A DNA stretch of 40,000 bases. Origin: Symbiodinium natans (taxonomy: Eukaryota; Sar; Dinophyceae; Suessiales; Symbiodiniaceae). Each line of letters opens with the position of its first letter. The stretch's first letter is position 1. The translations under genes and the position numbers were made by a program. The notes below the pieces were generated by a model. The model saw only the letters and a list, made by a program, of their open reading frames with translations, did not search any database and was not told where the DNA came from. Below are positions 7,793-16,502 of the stretch, piece by piece. The stretch covers positions 1 through 40,000 of the forward strand of contig CAJNDS010002313.1 in NCBI GenBank assembly GCA_905221605.1, written 5' to 3'.

Positions 7793-8247
7793 CTTAACCC
7801 TAACCCTAAACCCTAAACCCTAAACCCTAAACCCTAAACCCTAAACCCTAAACCCTAAACCCTAAACCCTAAACCCTAAACCCTAAACCCTAAACCCTAA
7901 ACCCTTGCTCTGGGGCAAGCCGTAGCTGAATGCTGATGCCTGCGTCAAGAAGCGGCTTCTCGTGGCCAGGATTCGTCAAGAAGTTTAGGGTTTAGGGTTT
8001 AGGGTTTAGGGTTTAGGGTTTAGGGTTTAGGGTTTAGGGTTTAGGGTTTAGGGTTTAGGGTTTAGGGTTTAGGGTTTAGGGTTTAGGGTTTAGGGTTTAG
8101 GGTTAGGTTTAGGGTTTAGGGTTTAGGGTTTAGGGTTTAGGGTTTAGGGTTTAGGGTTTAGGGTTTAGGGTTTAGGGTTTAGGGTTTAGGGTTTAGGGTT
8201 TAGGGTTTAGGGTTTAGGGTTTAGGGTTTAGGGTTTAGGGTTTAGGG
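7793..8247. repeat. Longest heptamer pair: CCCTAAA x15, 79 bp spacer, TTTAGGG x37
   Basis: CCCTAAA units are essentially perfect at 7793-7904. The spacer is 7905-7983. TTTAGGG units are essentially perfect at 7984-8247, with one six-base unit near 8103. The orientation (C-strand left, G-strand right) is that of a tiny telomere-capped fragment, not of a telomere-telomere fusion. Confidence 0.97.
7926..7982 (+). CDS. Candidate exon within the 79 bp spacer
   Basis: AG of CCGTAG, frame LNADACVKKRLLVARIRQE, then AA|GTTTAGGG. Nineteen codons; the donor would be the first repeat unit. Confidence 0.27.
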
Positions 8248-9028
8248 CAATAGGCTTGGGGTTAGCAACTAATTCGGGTTGAGCTGCTAAGGAAGATGTA
8301 TCTGTTACGGTAAAACGGAAGGGTGTTTTCGGGTTGGGCTTGGTCCTTGTTGCTGTGCACCGTGACGACGGTAACTGAATCTGTAACCTGATCTCGATTC
8401 CGCGAACGACCACCGTGCTTGCGGATCTCCTAAGATAAGATAAGCTCACGTGACAAGGGCTTGGTGGGGCTTCGGACTTAGGATGTTATCTTATGGCAGC
8501 TCAGCAAAACAGTCACCTCACATCACCAAGTCTGTAGATCTTCCGCAACCACTGCGCGCAGACCGGAACCCTCCGGACGCTTGCAGCTACCTCTGGGGCC
8601 CCTAGTATTTCGGGTTTAGGTTTACGCAGGGCTTAGCTAAGGTCTTTCCTTCGTTGAAGGTTTAGGGTGTAGCTACCCTTCTTTTGTAGGTGGCTGAGGC
8701 ATCTTCTCAGGGGCGTGTGATTCTTGTAAAGCATTTTGCCTGTAGAGTCGTTAATACCCCCTAGCTCTTCTCTCTGTTTTGTTTAGCTCTACCTAGGGAA
8801 ATCATGTAGAAGCTCGAAGGCTTTTTATGGTTCAGGGCGTAGGGCAGGTGATGGGGGGGGGGGGAACTGTTACCCCGCCTAAGGGCCTCGAAGCCCTGAA
8901 GCACTTCGGCGCAGGACAGCGAGTTCTTTTTGAATGCCGGCTCCTTTTAGCGCGACATCTCTCCGTACACACGAATGGACGATCATCAGAATCAGCGCTG
9001 TTAAAAGACTCTGTTGTCTCCAAAAGGG
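8248..9028. other. Non-repeat segment, no gene recognised
   Basis: About 780 bp of mixed sequence with one TTTAGGG-like unit near 8660 and a nine-G run near 8855. A minus-strand frame at 8228-8449 ends in the repeat and has no recognisable motif. Confidence 0.5.
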
Positions 9029-9117
9029 CTTGCCTTTGCCTTTGCCTTTGCCTTTGCCTTTGCCTTTGCCTTTGCCTTTGCCTTTGCCTTTGCCTTTGCC
9101 TTTGCCTTTGCCTTTGC
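9029..9117 (+). repeat. TTTGCC hexamer microsatellite, about fifteen perfect units
   Basis: Perfect GCCTTT / TTTGCC units with diverged ones after 9117. Frames across it give poly(Leu-Cys) or poly(Leu-Pro) and are not evidence for proteins. It is not a telomere-type derivative. Confidence 0.97.
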
Positions 9118-9360
9118 GCTTATCTTTACCTTTGCCCTTTTGGCAAGTGGGTAAAAAGGGCTAGCTGAACGGCTTCAGCGTAGTCTTCACCTAGATCATC
9201 TAGTCCGGTTTCTTCCTGCACTGCGGAGTAGGCATGAACACACAAACACCTAAGAGCCTAAACCACAAAACACGATTGCAAAATCCTAAGCCCCGAAAAC
9301 CCCTAAACTCTATCACAAGCTCTGCTCAGTGTTTTGAAGTTAGCCTATCACAGGGTTTAG

Positions 9361-9498
9361 GGTTGAGGGGTTTAACCCTAATTAAACCCTGAACCTTACA
9401 CCCTAAACCCTCAACCCTCAACCCTCAACCCTCAACCCTAAACCCTAAACCCTAAAACCTAAAACCTAAACCCTAAACCCTACCCTAAACCCTAACCA
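9361..9498 (-). repeat. CCCTAAA block with CCCTCAA units
   Basis: Mixed CCCTAAA and CCCTCAA heptamers. Together with the TTTAGGG array ending at 8247 it could form the two arms of one intron hairpin. Confidence 0.92.
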
Positions 9499-9500
9499 AG

Positions 9501-9616
9501 TTTGAGGAAGACCACAAAACCCCTGCAAGAATGGCTTCAGCCTGGTGTGTGTCGGACGGAGGAGCAGCCACGACAGGCCACCCTCCTTGCTCAGGAAGGT
9601 GGAGGCTGCGAAGCCA
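9501..9616 (+). CDS. Candidate exon, two frames open
   Basis: Acceptor CTAACCAAG. Two frames are free of stops: one contains TTKPLQEWLQPGVCRTEE, the other EEDHKTPARMASAWCV. The first looks more protein-like. Donor CCA|GTCAGG or the GTTTAGG six bases on. Confidence 0.28.
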
Positions 9617-9619
9617 GTC

Positions 9620-9906
9620 AGGGTTTAGGGTTTAGGGTTTAGGGTTTAGGGTTTAGGGTTTAGGGTTTAGGGTTTAGGGTTTAGGGTTTAGGGTTTAGGG
9701 TTTAGGGGTCTAGGGTTTAGGGGTCTAGGGCTTAGGGTTGCTGACTTCGCATGCCGCGGCCGTGCAACAAGAGATTCGGCCCCCATCTTGTCTGGCAACA
9801 GAGCCAGAGCGCTGAGGCGTAAGGAGTACAGGGTTCAGCTTGCGCGCCCCCAACTTAGATGGGGAGTAGACTTTGCTGGTTTAGGGTTTAGGGTTTAGGG
9901 TTTAGG
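9620..9906 (+). repeat. TTTAGGG array (9620-9745) and a short second block (9880-9906)
   Basis: About thirteen perfect units followed by GGTCTAGGG variants, ~130 bp of non-repeat sequence, then four more units. Confidence 0.95.
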
Positions 9907-10096
9907 TCAGTTCGGCCTCGAATGGTGATGGGGTTAAGGCGAAGCCAGGCACTTGAATCACATGCGGGCCGAGGATATCGAGTGGTTGGTTGTGAGGCCT
10001 TTCTCGGATCCAACATCATTAGGGGCCTATTCAGCTAGAATGCGTCTGCTGAGTATTAGTTGCTGATGAAACGGAGACATCACCCAGCATAACGCC
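9907..10096. other. Non-repeat segment, nothing recognised
   Basis: About 190 bp of unrecognised sequence with no long open frame and no RNA-gene signature noticed. Confidence 0.5.
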
Positions 10097-10615
10097 CCTA
10101 AACCCTAAATCCCAAGCTTCCTGTGTCACAGGCCACCCTACACCCTAAACCCTGCCAACAAAAAGGCGAAATCCCGAATCTCGGAGCCTTTTGAAGACCC
10201 CCTTATTTCAATTCATGTCCTAAACCCTAAACCCTGAACCCTAAACCCTAATCCCGTAGACTGCGGCGCACTGACCCCTCCGAGAGCGGGAGCCCGGCAT
10301 TTCAGAAAACAAACCCTGGCAGAGTTTGCGAGCAGGCACCAAAAGAGCTTAACCCCTGCACTTAGAACTGGCACCCATACGCTAACCCAACCCTAAACCC
10401 TAAATCCTAAACCACAGTAATTAAACCCAAAACCGCAAGCCCTCAAGTGCTTGTTGGCTAAAGTGCACCTTCACGGCGAGGTTCAGCGCATTGTAAACGG
10501 TATATACTTGGGTTTCGGGTATAGCCCTGGCGCGAAACTCGAAACCCTAATCCGCAACCCTAAACCCTAAGCCCTAGACCCTAAACTCTAAACCCTAAAC
10601 CCCAACCCCTAAACC
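10097..10615 (-). repeat. Scattered CCCTAAA blocks, decayed
   Basis: Short runs at 10097-10110, 10203-10258, 10383-10412 and 10541-10615 with non-repeat sequence between them. Confidence 0.8.
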
Positions 10616-10622
10616 TCCGAAG

Positions 10623-10700
10623 AAGCCTCACACGTTGCCTGGACTCGAATCCGGCAGCCCCATAAGGGCTGTTTCCCGTCATTCCTCGTTAAGCCGCCGG
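10623..10700 (+). CDS. Candidate exon, 26 codons
   Basis: Acceptor CTCCGAAG; frame begins KPHTLPGLESGSPIRAVS; donor CGG|GTTTAGGG. The segment is exactly 78 bp. It also contains a T-arm-like stretch that was examined as a tRNA and rejected. Confidence 0.3.
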
Positions 10701-11225
10701 GTTTAGGGTTTAGGGTTTAGGGCTTAGGGGCTTACGGGCTTAGGGTTTAGGGGCATGCATCCTCCTCGGCTTCAGGGTTAGGCTTCAGGGTTTTAAGACT
10801 TAGGCGTTGAGGATTTTAGGGTTCAGGGTTTTAGGGTTTAGGGTTTAGGGTTTAGGGTTCACAGGTTCGGGTTCAGGGCATCTTAGACTTAGATGCTGCT
10901 GACAAAGTGGGTTTAGGCTAGCCCCCAACAATCGCGTTCAGCTTGGCTGCCTCCAGGGTTTTTTGGTGGGCTTCGGGTTTGGGGTGTGGGGTTTAGGGTG
11001 TAGGGGTGCAGGGTCTTGGAAGAAGCTGGCAGGAGTCGAGGAAGATCGCTTCCACAGTGGAGAGGCGATGCAGGGGATAGGGTTTAGGGTTTAGGGTTTA
11101 GGGTTTTAGGGTTTAGGGTTTAGGGTTTAGGGTTCAGGGTGTAGTTTAGGGCTTAGGGTTTAGGGTTTAGGGTTTAGGGCTTAGGGTTTAGGTTTTAGGG
11201 TTTAGGGTTTAGGGTTTAGGGTCTA
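10701..11225 (+). repeat. TTTAGGG blocks, two main arrays
   Basis: Arrays at 10701-10870 (decayed) and 11078-11225 (better kept, with TTCAGGG and CTTAGGG variants), separated by ~200 bp including a candidate exon. Confidence 0.88.
11033..11074 (+). CDS. Candidate short exon
   Basis: Acceptor AAGCTGGCAG followed by G; frame ESRKIASTVERRCR, also open upstream (LGRSWQ). No clear GT donor before the next block, so support is weak. Confidence 0.2.
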
Positions 11226-11301
11226 GCAGCCTAGGGATCAACGGTAAGGGCTGTGGTCTTGCGGCTTTGGGGTTGCAGCTTCCGGGCTGTTTACCAAGCA
11301 C

Positions 11302-11613
11302 TAAACCCTAAACCCAGAACCCCAAACCCTAAACCCTAAACCCCAAACCCCAATGGCCCAAAACCTAGCCCAAACCCTAAGCCCTAAACCCTAAACCTCA
11401 CTGGACTACCCTAAACCCCAAACCCCAACACCTCCATCCCCAGTTCAACCCGACTCCTTTCTCTTGTCTCCGTGTTTGTGTGAGATTGACCGGCGGCCAC
11501 ACCACCTGGTCGGGTTTTTGCGGGATGAAGACTCCCACCCTAGACCCTAAGCCCTAAATGCTAAACCCTAAACCCTAAACCCTATACCCTAAATCCTAAA
11601 CCCTAAACCCTAA
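11302..11613 (-). repeat. CCCTAAA blocks with a ~120 bp insert
   Basis: Blocks at 11302-11430 and 11538-11613. Variants include CCCCAAA and CCCTATA. Confidence 0.88.
11444..11513 (+). CDS. Candidate exon, unknown protein
   Basis: Acceptor CTCCATCCCCAG is strongly pyrimidine-rich. Frame begins FNPTPFSCLRVCVRLTGG. A GTTTTT donor follows CGG; the frame is also open beyond it to 11554. Confidence 0.32.
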
Positions 11614-11688
11614 GGGTGTACCCCCAAAGGTTTCCCTTCATATACTCCGAATATGGCCCATATACTACCTTAGGGAATTTTTCTACAG

Positions 11689-11726
11689 GGTCCCCAAACC
11701 CAAGGGTAGCATCTTAGGGGTCCAAG
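11689..11726 (+). CDS. Candidate short exon with good splice sites
   Basis: Acceptor TTTTTCTACAG and donor CCAAG|GTAGAG are both good and neither is a heptamer unit. Frame VPKPKGSILGVQ. The length (38 bp) is small. Confidence 0.27.
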
Positions 11727-11740
11727 GTAGAGTCCAGTGA

Positions 11741-11934
11741 GGGTTTAGGGTTTAGGGTTTAGGGTGTGTCAGGGGAGGGCGCGCGCTCGGGTGTGAAACA
11801 CCCCGGGCCGCGCGCTCGCGTTGCCCGTCAACCCACCCCGGCCACCCACACTATACTCTATTAGGGTTTAGGGTTTATGAATTTATTTTCTTGTGCCCCG
11901 ATGCTTGCTTTGATGTTTTTAAAGTTGCGCTGTT
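11741..11934. other. Short TTTAGGG block and GC-rich spacer
   Basis: Four TTTAGGG units at 11741-11768, a GC-rich stretch containing GGCGCGCGCTCGGG and a partial inverted copy (GGGCCGCGCGCTCGCG), and two more units near 11866. Nothing coding was recognised. Confidence 0.6.
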
Positions 11935-12890
11935 TGGGTTTAAGCTGGGGTTGGGGGTAGCCTCGGCCCTTTTCGGGCCTTCGGCGTGTCAGGGCCCGTA
12001 GAGGCCCTTTTTTGTTTGAAGGTCAGGGAAACCCTTTGTGCCTGCTCCTGGATTCCCCTTCTTTAAGGGCCTCAATTAAGCCTTTTGGTAGCTCTTGGGG
12101 CCGTTTGGGGGCTTCCTGGGGGCTTTCCTGGCCCTGCCGGGGTAAAATGAAGGAAAAAACCATCGATTTCAGTACCAAAAAATCGCACTTTTCATTGCGG
12201 GTACGGGCATCCTGGGGTCCCCCTTCTTTTAGGGGGCCTTTTGAAGCCTTTTGAAGCCTTTTGGTGGCTCTTGGGGTCTCTCGGGGCCTTGTTCGGACCT
12301 TCGGCGTGGCAGGGGCCGTAGAGGCTTTATTCATTTGAAGGTCAGGGAACCTAGTACTTTCTTTTCGCCAATGACTATTTCAATCGCTGGGTTTGAGCTG
12401 GGGTTCGGGGTAGCCTCGGCCCTTTTCGGGCCTTCGGCACGTTAGGGCCCGTAGAGGTCCTTTTTGCTTGAAGGGTTTTGCGGTGTTAGGGTTTAAGCTG
12501 GGGTTCGGGGTAGCCTCGGCCCTTTTCGGGCCTTCGGCACGTCAGGGCCCGTAGAGGCCCTTGCTGATTTGGGGGCTTCTTGGGGCTTTCCTGGTCAAAT
12601 GGAGGGGTGCCCAAAACCATCGATTTCATTACTAAAAAACAACATTTTGCATTGCGGGCAGGGGTGCCTAAAACCATCGTTTTCAATATTCAAAAATCGC
12701 ATTTTTCATTGTGGGCACGGACAAATCTTGTGGTCCCCCTTCTTTTAGGGGGCCTTTTGAAGCTTTTGAAGCCTTTTGGTGGCTCTTGGCGCCTCTTGGG
12801 GGCTTCCTGGGCTTTCCTGGCGCTTCTGGTGTAAAATGGAGAACCATCGATTCCAGTTTGAAAAAAACATTTTTCATTGATGGTACGGCC
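11935..12890 (+). repeat. GC-rich local repeat family with two interleaved modules
   Basis: Module 1 (core GCCTCGGCCCTTTTCGGGCC) occurs near 11935-12015, 12388-12470 and 12488-12565, with a partial copy near 12288-12340. Module 2 (core AAAACCATCGATTTCA followed by an A-rich stretch and TTTTCATTG) occurs near 12156-12200, 12608-12655, 12668-12712 and 12839-12880. A CTTTTGGTGGCTCTTGG module links them. Several 60-100-codon frames cross the family on both strands without recognisable domains; they look like by-products of the repeats. Confidence 0.85.
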
Positions 12891-12894
12891 CTCT

Positions 12895-13205
12895 TCACCC
12901 GGGGCCCTTTGGTGCGGGGGGGCCGCCGCCCTTGGCCCAGAAGCCCTGGCCGGGGGGGGCCCTTGGCCGGGAAGTCTTGGTCAGGAGCCTTGGAAACCCC
13001 TTAGCCATTGGGGGGTTGGCCCGCAAGCCCTTGGCCCAGAAAAATGCTTGGCGGAACTTTTGGCTCTTGGCCCAAGGCACCCTTGGCCTGGGGGGCATTG
13101 GTCGGGGGGTGGAGTGCGTGGTTCGGGGAAGGGGGCCTTGGCCTGAGGGGCCCTTGCCCTTGGCTGGGGGGGCCCTTGGCGCGGCCCTTGGCTGGCGGGG
13201 GGCGA
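12895..13205 (+). repeat. CCCTTGGCC-rich low-complexity segment
   Basis: Irregular repeats of GGCCCTTGGC, CTTGGCCC and GGGGGGCCC. Overlapping frames on both strands are Gly/Pro/Trp-rich and are probably not genes. Confidence 0.8.
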
Positions 13206-13550
13206 AAATCCGTCAAAAGGCAGCTTCGATGCAAAATCACGAAATTGAGCAACCAGCCTGCCTGGACCCCTCGCCAGCCTCCTAGTCCAGGAATCCAGCT
13301 ACCAGGAGGCCCAGGGGGCCCCCGCGCGGCAAACCACCTGCAGAGGCAAAGGGTATCTACGCTAAAGGTGGTCTGGGTGCCGGCCATCCCTTAGCCGAGT
13401 ACTGACGTTGTCGTAAAAAAGGCCGATGTCCGTTGGCCTGTCCAGGACAGACCTCACCTTTCCGTTTCTCTTTTCGCTTGGGCGCTCGGGCTGTAAGGCC
13501 CTCGGCCGAGGGTTCGGGGTCTGTCGCTCGACGGAAGCGACCCCTCACTT
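13206..13550. other. Non-repeat GC-rich segment, nothing recognised
   Basis: Frames of up to 128 codons continue in from the low-complexity repeat on both strands. None has a family motif. Confidence 0.5.
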
Positions 13551-13994
13551 AGTTTAGGGTTTAGGGTTTAGAGTCTAGGGTTTAGGGTTTAGGGGTTCAG
13601 GCTGCTTAGGGTTTCAGCCGTGTAGGCCTTATGTCATGATCTTTTTTCCGAACCTACAAGCACTCCTCTGTTCATCGCCTACAGCCTTTCACCATTCCCC
13701 ATAGACCGCCTAAACCCTAACCCTAAAACCTAAACTCCAGCCTTCCTGGGTCCCTAAGCCCTACAAAACCCCAAGCCCTCAAACCTGAACCCACCAAACC
13801 CTGAAACCCTAAAGCCCAAAACGACCGAGCACCCTAAAAACCTAAAGCCCTAAACGCCCCAAAACCCTAAACCCCTAAAACCCCAAAACCCTAAAACCCC
13901 AAAACACCAAAAACCGAAACCCTAAAAATTCCCAAAACCCCTAAATCCCCTAAAACCCTAAAACCCTAAACCCTAAAGCCCTAAACCCTAAGCC
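13551..13994. repeat. TTTAGGG block (13551-13595) then long decayed CCCTAAA block (13708-13994)
   Basis: The C-strand block includes CCCCAAAA, CCCTAAAA and CCTAAAGCCC variants. Confidence 0.88.
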
Positions 13995-14007
13995 CGGCCA
14001 CCCCCAG

Positions 14008-14075
14008 GAAGATGCAAGAAGCGGAGACGCGACGTCAGGCGCATCAGCTAAAGGCACACTGCTCCGAGATAGGAG
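14008..14075 (+). CDS. Candidate exon with canonical splice sites, coiled-coil-like
   Basis: Acceptor GGCCACCCCCAG followed by G, and donor GGAG|GTGAGT, a textbook 5' splice site. The frame begins KMQEAETRRQAHQLKAHC, which is helical and charged. A second frame is also open. It lies between a CCCTAAA block ending at 13994 and a TTTGGGG/TTTAGGG block starting about 14085. This is the single best piece of evidence that the spacers are exons. Confidence 0.42.
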
Positions 14076-14084
14076 GTGAGTGGT

Positions 14085-14362
14085 TCGGGTTTGGGGTTTG
14101 GGGTTTAGGGTTTAGGGTTTGGGGTTTAGGGTTTGGGGTTTTGGGTTTGGGGTTTAGGGTTTAGGGTTCAGGGTTGCGGGAGAATGGCTTGAAAATGTTG
14201 CGCCGCTCTGAGCTTCTTTGAGGTTGCAGGGTTTGGCCACTCAAGAACCCTAAACCCTAGACCCGAAACCCTAAACCCTGAACCCTAGACCCTAGACCCT
14301 AGACCCCAAACCCTAAACCCTAAACCCTAAACCCTAAACCCTAAACCCTAAACCCTAAACCT
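14085..14362. repeat. TTTAGGG/TTTGGGG block (14085-14175) and CCCTAAA block (14246-14362)
   Basis: The right block has about nine perfect units after several CCCTAGA variants. The two blocks are reverse complements and could pair as an intron hairpin of about 280 bases. Confidence 0.92.
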
Positions 14363-14368
14363 GCGCAG

Positions 14369-14441
14369 CTTCATTGAGCGAAATGGCTGGCCAATGATTA
14401 GTTACCCTGAGGGTCCAGTTGTAGGAGTGTTCTGGAATTAG
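14369..14441 (+). CDS. Candidate exon, ends in an in-frame TAG before a GT
   Basis: Acceptor AACCTGCGCAG. Frame FIERNGWPMISYPEGPVV runs to a TAG at 14439 immediately before GTACCC. The composition is strongly protein-like. Either the donor lies upstream, the exon is terminal, or the frame is a chance one. Confidence 0.3.
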
Positions 14442-14460
14442 GTACCCCGAGACCCTATAT

Positions 14461-14595
14461 GGGTTCAGGGTTCAGGGTTTAGGGTTTAGGGTTTAGGGTT
14501 TAGGGTGTAGGGTAACAGTCATATGGGTGGTTGTCAAACTTATGGTCCCTTTTTGGATCGCTCTTAAACCCTAAACCCTAAACCCCAAACCCCAA
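14461..14595. repeat. TTTAGGG block, ~50 bp spacer, CCCTAAA block
   Basis: TTTAGGG units at 14461-14510 and CCCTAAA units at 14563-14595. The spacer has an open frame with a hydrophobic run (VIWVVVKLMVPFWIAL), too short to call. Confidence 0.88.
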
Positions 14596-14626
14596 TTTCG
14601 GAAACCTCCTTGTGGGGCCCTGGCAG

Positions 14627-14709
14627 GGTTGGCAGCCACCGGGCAAAGATGCGTTTAACACCTGTGAAAGCCCTTTGAAGCCCCGAACGAACGCATGCAA
14701 CCAGGATGC
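14627..14709 (+). CDS. Candidate exon, unknown protein
   Basis: Acceptor GGCCCTGGCAG followed by GG. Frame begins GWQPPGKDAFNTCESPLK and runs into CCCTAAA; the other two frames stop. No GT donor at the right edge. Confidence 0.28.
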
Positions 14710-14906
14710 CCTAAACCCTAAACCCCAAACCCTAAACCCTAAAGCCTAAACCCTATATAATGTAGGGGGCCTGAGTTAATTAGAACAAGTCTTGGGGGGT
14801 TGTTATCGTATACTTACAATGGGGCCATAAGGGAACCCCAACCTAAACCCTAAACCCAATTCCCTAAACCCTAAAACCTAAACCCTAACCCTAAACCCTA
14901 AACCCT
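14708..14906 (-). repeat. Two CCCTAAA blocks around ~85 bp of spacer
   Basis: Units at 14708-14755 and 14840-14906, decayed. Confidence 0.87.
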
Positions 14907-14969
14907 TGTTTTTTTATTCCGATCCCTTTTCGAATCTCTTCAAGCCCCTTTTTCGGGGTTCCATGCAAG

Positions 14970-15028
14970 ATCTGGAGGTGCAAGAGACTGCGCGAGAGCA
15001 GCTGGAGACCGTGCAGGAGAAGGCTGCT
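14970..15028 (+). CDS. Candidate exon, charged coiled-coil-like
   Basis: Acceptor CCATGCAAG after a CTTTTTCGGGG tract. The frame, including the possible ATG at 14963, reads MQDLEVQETAREQLETVQ and continues EKAA to a TGA that overlaps the next repeat block. Helical heptads are plausible. No clear GT donor. Confidence 0.3.
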
Positions 15029-15030
15029 TG

Positions 15031-15135
15031 AGGGTTTAGGGTTTAGGGTTTAGGGTTTCGGGTTTAGGGTTTAGGGTTTCGGGTTTGGGGTTTAGGGTTT
15101 CGGGTCTTTGGTTTAGGGTTTAGGGTTCAGGGTGG
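15031..15135 (+). repeat. Last TTTAGGG block before the AT-rich island
   Basis: TTTAGGG with TTTCGGG variants, ending abruptly where AT-rich unrelated sequence begins. Confidence 0.92.
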
Positions 15136-16178
15136 AGGGCTTAGGGTTGAAAAGGTTTCAATGGTCGTTGAAATTTGATAAACAACAAACCCCAGTCCGA
15201 GGAATGTACCCCAAGAATACCAAATCGAAATTAAAATTCCCAGAGATCTCTATTCTTCAGAGTTCCAAGACAAACCGAAGGACCTGGAAATACGACCTGG
15301 AGAGCCCAGGTCAAAAGAAGCCCGCCACCACCCCGAATTAATTGGGGGTCCTAAGATCGGCAAGATCAATAAATAAAGAAGACGAACGTATTCGGAATCG
15401 TAGAGATTCTCAACGTTCCCGACATAATGTCGTTTTTGAATATCTATTCAGCTAACGCACGGCGTGGGGTGGCGTTCAAGCAGCAACTCTGCTGGCTGCC
15501 AGGACCGGTACCTCATCCAAGTAAGAAGCGAATCTGGCTCAGAGGACACAAAGATTTTTTAAGAATGTGACGACGGCTTGCGGGCCAATAACACAATGAT
15601 TTTTCAACCGTTCTGTGCGCCCCCAAAGCCATGTATAATCCCCATTGCAAATCGAAATTGATACGTGCGCTGCACTCATGATACGATTCATTGGGCCTAC
15701 GATGCAATCTTGCATCCCCAGAGCACTATCCATCATATCCAATGGAAAATACTAGAAATCTGGGAGGGCGCAAGAGGCTTCTGCTCCCAACAAGCGCCAA
15801 TTAAGAAGGGAGAGATAAGACGACGATGTCTACGAAGAAGTCGCTTGTATCGTGCAGACAATTTTATATCCTAATATTAAAGAGTGAGACAAAAATTAGA
15901 ATGACTTCTGCATCCAAAAATCCCCGGCATCCTACCTAATAAAATGAGAGTGAAACATCGTCCTTGCTCCATGCACTCTCAGAAAAAGCAACCCCACCAC
16001 CACCCCGAATTAAGAGAATGCGCGGAGCAAATCCAAGTTCGAAGACAAAGACGAGGCTCTACAACCCGGTCATGGACTATTATACAAATCTCCTATCATC
16101 TATCTGGCAAGCGATAGTTCAGCCACGATAGCCCCCGCCAGCAGCGTGGGCCGCAATGTGCGCCATATGGGCGCGCTG

Positions 16179-16502
16179 TTACGTGCATGCCTGATGAAAA
16201 CCACGCTGCAAATTCAAAGAGATTCTGCCACAGAATTTATCTTTGGATATATCGTTCCGTAGCCCAAACCTTCCGTCCACAGCGCGGCACAAGGACAACA
16301 ACGCATCCTCACTCTCCTTCATCAGACCCCCCGTAGACTCCCAAATCATTGGTTCGAAGCCTATGGACTGCGTAGCGCATTTCTCAGCGATACCATTCGC
16401 AATACATTTACGATCTACATGTCGAGAGGCTGCACGAAGTGGGGTGCTTGCACTCTCTCTCAACACTCCAATCGTAAACGGAGAAACGATGGCAAAGTCC
16501 AA
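16179..16502 (-). pseudogene. Endonuclease-like tail of a retroelement, remnant copy A
   Basis: The minus-strand frame starts MDFAIVSPFTIGV and contains SIGFEPM, GGLMKES, SLCRAVDG and RISLNLQRG. The same blocks occur in the same order in the C-terminal region of the 23.6-26.9 kb element (MDFAVVSPF, GIGFEP, GGL, SLCRAVDG, RISFALQRH). It is therefore a diverged fragment of the same restriction-like endonuclease-like domain. No reverse transcriptase was found next to it, so it is a solo 3' remnant. Homology is seen directly in the window; the enzymatic class is inference. Confidence 0.75.

Larger units (their letters stand above)
3115..15028 (+). other. Hypothetical multi-exon gene(s) with telomere-motif introns
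   Basis: About 21 short non-repeat segments between heptamer blocks can be read as plus-strand exons. Each has an AG just before it, one open frame across it, and usually a GT after it; in several the GT is the G of a GTTTAGGG unit. The best-supported ones (6559-6626, 14008-14075, 11689-11726, 4761-4850) have pyrimidine-rich acceptors or good donors independent of the repeat. Several introns would carry TTTAGGG blocks at the 5' end and CCCTAAA blocks at the 3' end and could fold as RNA hairpins. No exon resembles a family I recognise, reading phase across all junctions was not established, and boundaries were chosen by eye. Open frames this short also occur by chance. One gene, several genes or gene relics are all possible. 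Confidence 0.35.

Noticed and set aside
8827-9168. Open frames of 76 and 113 codons with poly(Leu-Cys) or poly(Leu-Pro)
   Set aside because: They exist because the TTTGCC hexamer has no stops; flanking parts show no motif.
10630-10662. tRNA-like T-arm (GGACTCGAATCC and its complement)
   Set aside because: The stem pairs poorly, no acceptor or anticodon arm could be built at the right distance on either strand, and the stretch fits a candidate exon instead.
12895-13394. Frames of about 90-130 codons on both strands
   Set aside because: Gly/Pro/Trp-biased translations of the CCCTTGGCC low-complexity repeat with no conserved motif.
2937-15135. A true chromosome end
   Set aside because: Unique sequence and retroelement DNA lie on both sides and the arrays switch strand many times, so this is interstitial.
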